Source of the DNA: Chlamydiota bacterium | Lineage (GTDB): Bacteria; Chlamydiota; Chlamydiia; Chlamydiales; Rhabdochlamydiaceae | Length of the DNA stretch: 5,528 nucleotides | Assembly (NCBI GenBank): GCA_013041585.1 | Contig: JABEVM010000043.1 | Location: 1 to 5,528, forward strand | Reading direction: 5' to 3' | Shown: positions 5,224 to 5,528 of the stretch, piece after piece | Position numbering within the stretch: position 1 is the stretch's first letter | Layout: each line of letters begins with the position of its first letter | Notes under the pieces: generated by a model | What the model was told of the DNA's origin: nothing | Database searches by the model: none | Seen by the model: the letters and a program-made list of their open reading frames with translations, nothing else | Made by a program: the position numbers and the translations under genes

Positions 5224-5468
5224 TTAAAGGACTTAAAAACCAGGTACATTTTTTCTTCCGCCTTATAGCCCTAATTTAGGATCCCATAGAATGACTATGG
5301 AAATGGGTGAAAGGGGATTAATGTGCAATGCGTGCTATCAAGAATTTGAGGATTTTAGAAATGCTGTTTTAGGCTTTCTGCAGCCATTGTCTGAAATAGA
5401 TCACTTACCACAGTTAGGACGAGCTTTTTCAAGTCGGACTAGGGCCAAAGTTCGGACCTGTTGGATAG
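5211..5468 (+). pseudogene. Decayed C-terminal part of an IS630-family transposase
   Basis: Motifs of the IS630/DDE_3 transposase C-terminus appear in order but in alternating frames. LPPYSPNL is read at 5255-5278. After a one-base shift, DPIE-stop-LWKWVKGD is read at 5280-5318 (family pattern NPIERLWKWVK; a TGA replaces the usual Arg codon). After a shift back, CYQEFEDFRNAVLGFLQPL is read at 5333-5389 and runs on to about AFSSRTRAK. A third shift gives KFGPVG and a TAG at 5466-5468, which resembles the family's typical short ending. Upstream, GATAAATGCTCATTT at 5211 may be a remnant of the DN(A)SFH catalytic motif, with some codons lost before LPPYSPNL. The Glu of PIE, the third catalytic acidic residue, is still encoded, but the N-terminal two-thirds and the left end of the element are absent, so it cannot be active. 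The 60 bases after the stop are AT-rich and may include the right end; no terminal repeat can be defined without the left end. Confidence 0.8.
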
Positions 5469-5528
5469 TCTCTTTCCAATTCTTCAATTTAATCCATGTT
5501 TATAATTTAAAGTTGGTTGTGTTACATT

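Noticed and set aside
5291..5528. Open frame running off the right edge, with an AAGGGG ribosome-binding-like site before the ATG at 5321
   Set aside because: The same stretch shows IS630 transposase motifs continuing across frames on both sides of this ATG (PIE-LWKWVK before it, KFGPVG-stop after it), so the open frame is better explained as one segment of a pseudogene.

Overview
The gene content and order point to a member of the Chlamydiae, most likely a non-Chlamydiaceae ('environmental') lineage. The evidence is an rpmH-rnpA pair on the minus strand diverging from an rpmJ-rpsN pair on the plus strand. L36 and S14 are 45 and 101 residues long, are of the zinc-free (cysteine-poor) type, and closely resemble the chlamydial forms. 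The DNA is AT-rich, and a decayed transposase lies at the right edge. The assignment rests on recognition by eye, not on a search.

Left part (1-2340): the 3' end of an unrecognised, helix-rich plus-strand gene enters from the left. It overlaps by 26 nt, tail to tail, the end of a complete UvrD/Rep-type superfamily 1 helicase on the minus strand.

Centre (2341-3580): the helicase is the last gene of a minus-strand cluster rpmH-rnpA-helicase. The only usual start codon for rnpA lies inside rpmH, so the two frames share 94 nt. A roughly 240 bp intergenic region carries promoter-like sequences for both directions and two mutually exclusive hairpins. On its plus side it leads into rpmJ-rpsN, which ends at a 10 bp hairpin shared with the convergent gene that follows.

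Right-centre (3557-5042): a small membrane protein with a C-terminal GYF_2-like domain (minus strand) diverges from a two-gene plus-strand operon. That operon encodes an Asp23/Gls24-family protein and a two-helix membrane protein resembling AmaP, the membrane anchor of Asp23 in Gram-positive bacteria.

Right edge (5043-5528): no intact conserved gene. It holds a possible 51-codon minus-strand ORF and the frameshifted, stop-containing C-terminal remnant of an IS630-family transposase, whose motifs can be followed only by switching frames.

Functionally the centre is a housekeeping island (ribosomal proteins, RNase P, DNA helicase). The flanks look lineage-specific: an envelope-associated pair, a membrane GYF protein and mobile-element debris. 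I saw no defence system, CRISPR array, tRNA or rRNA gene.
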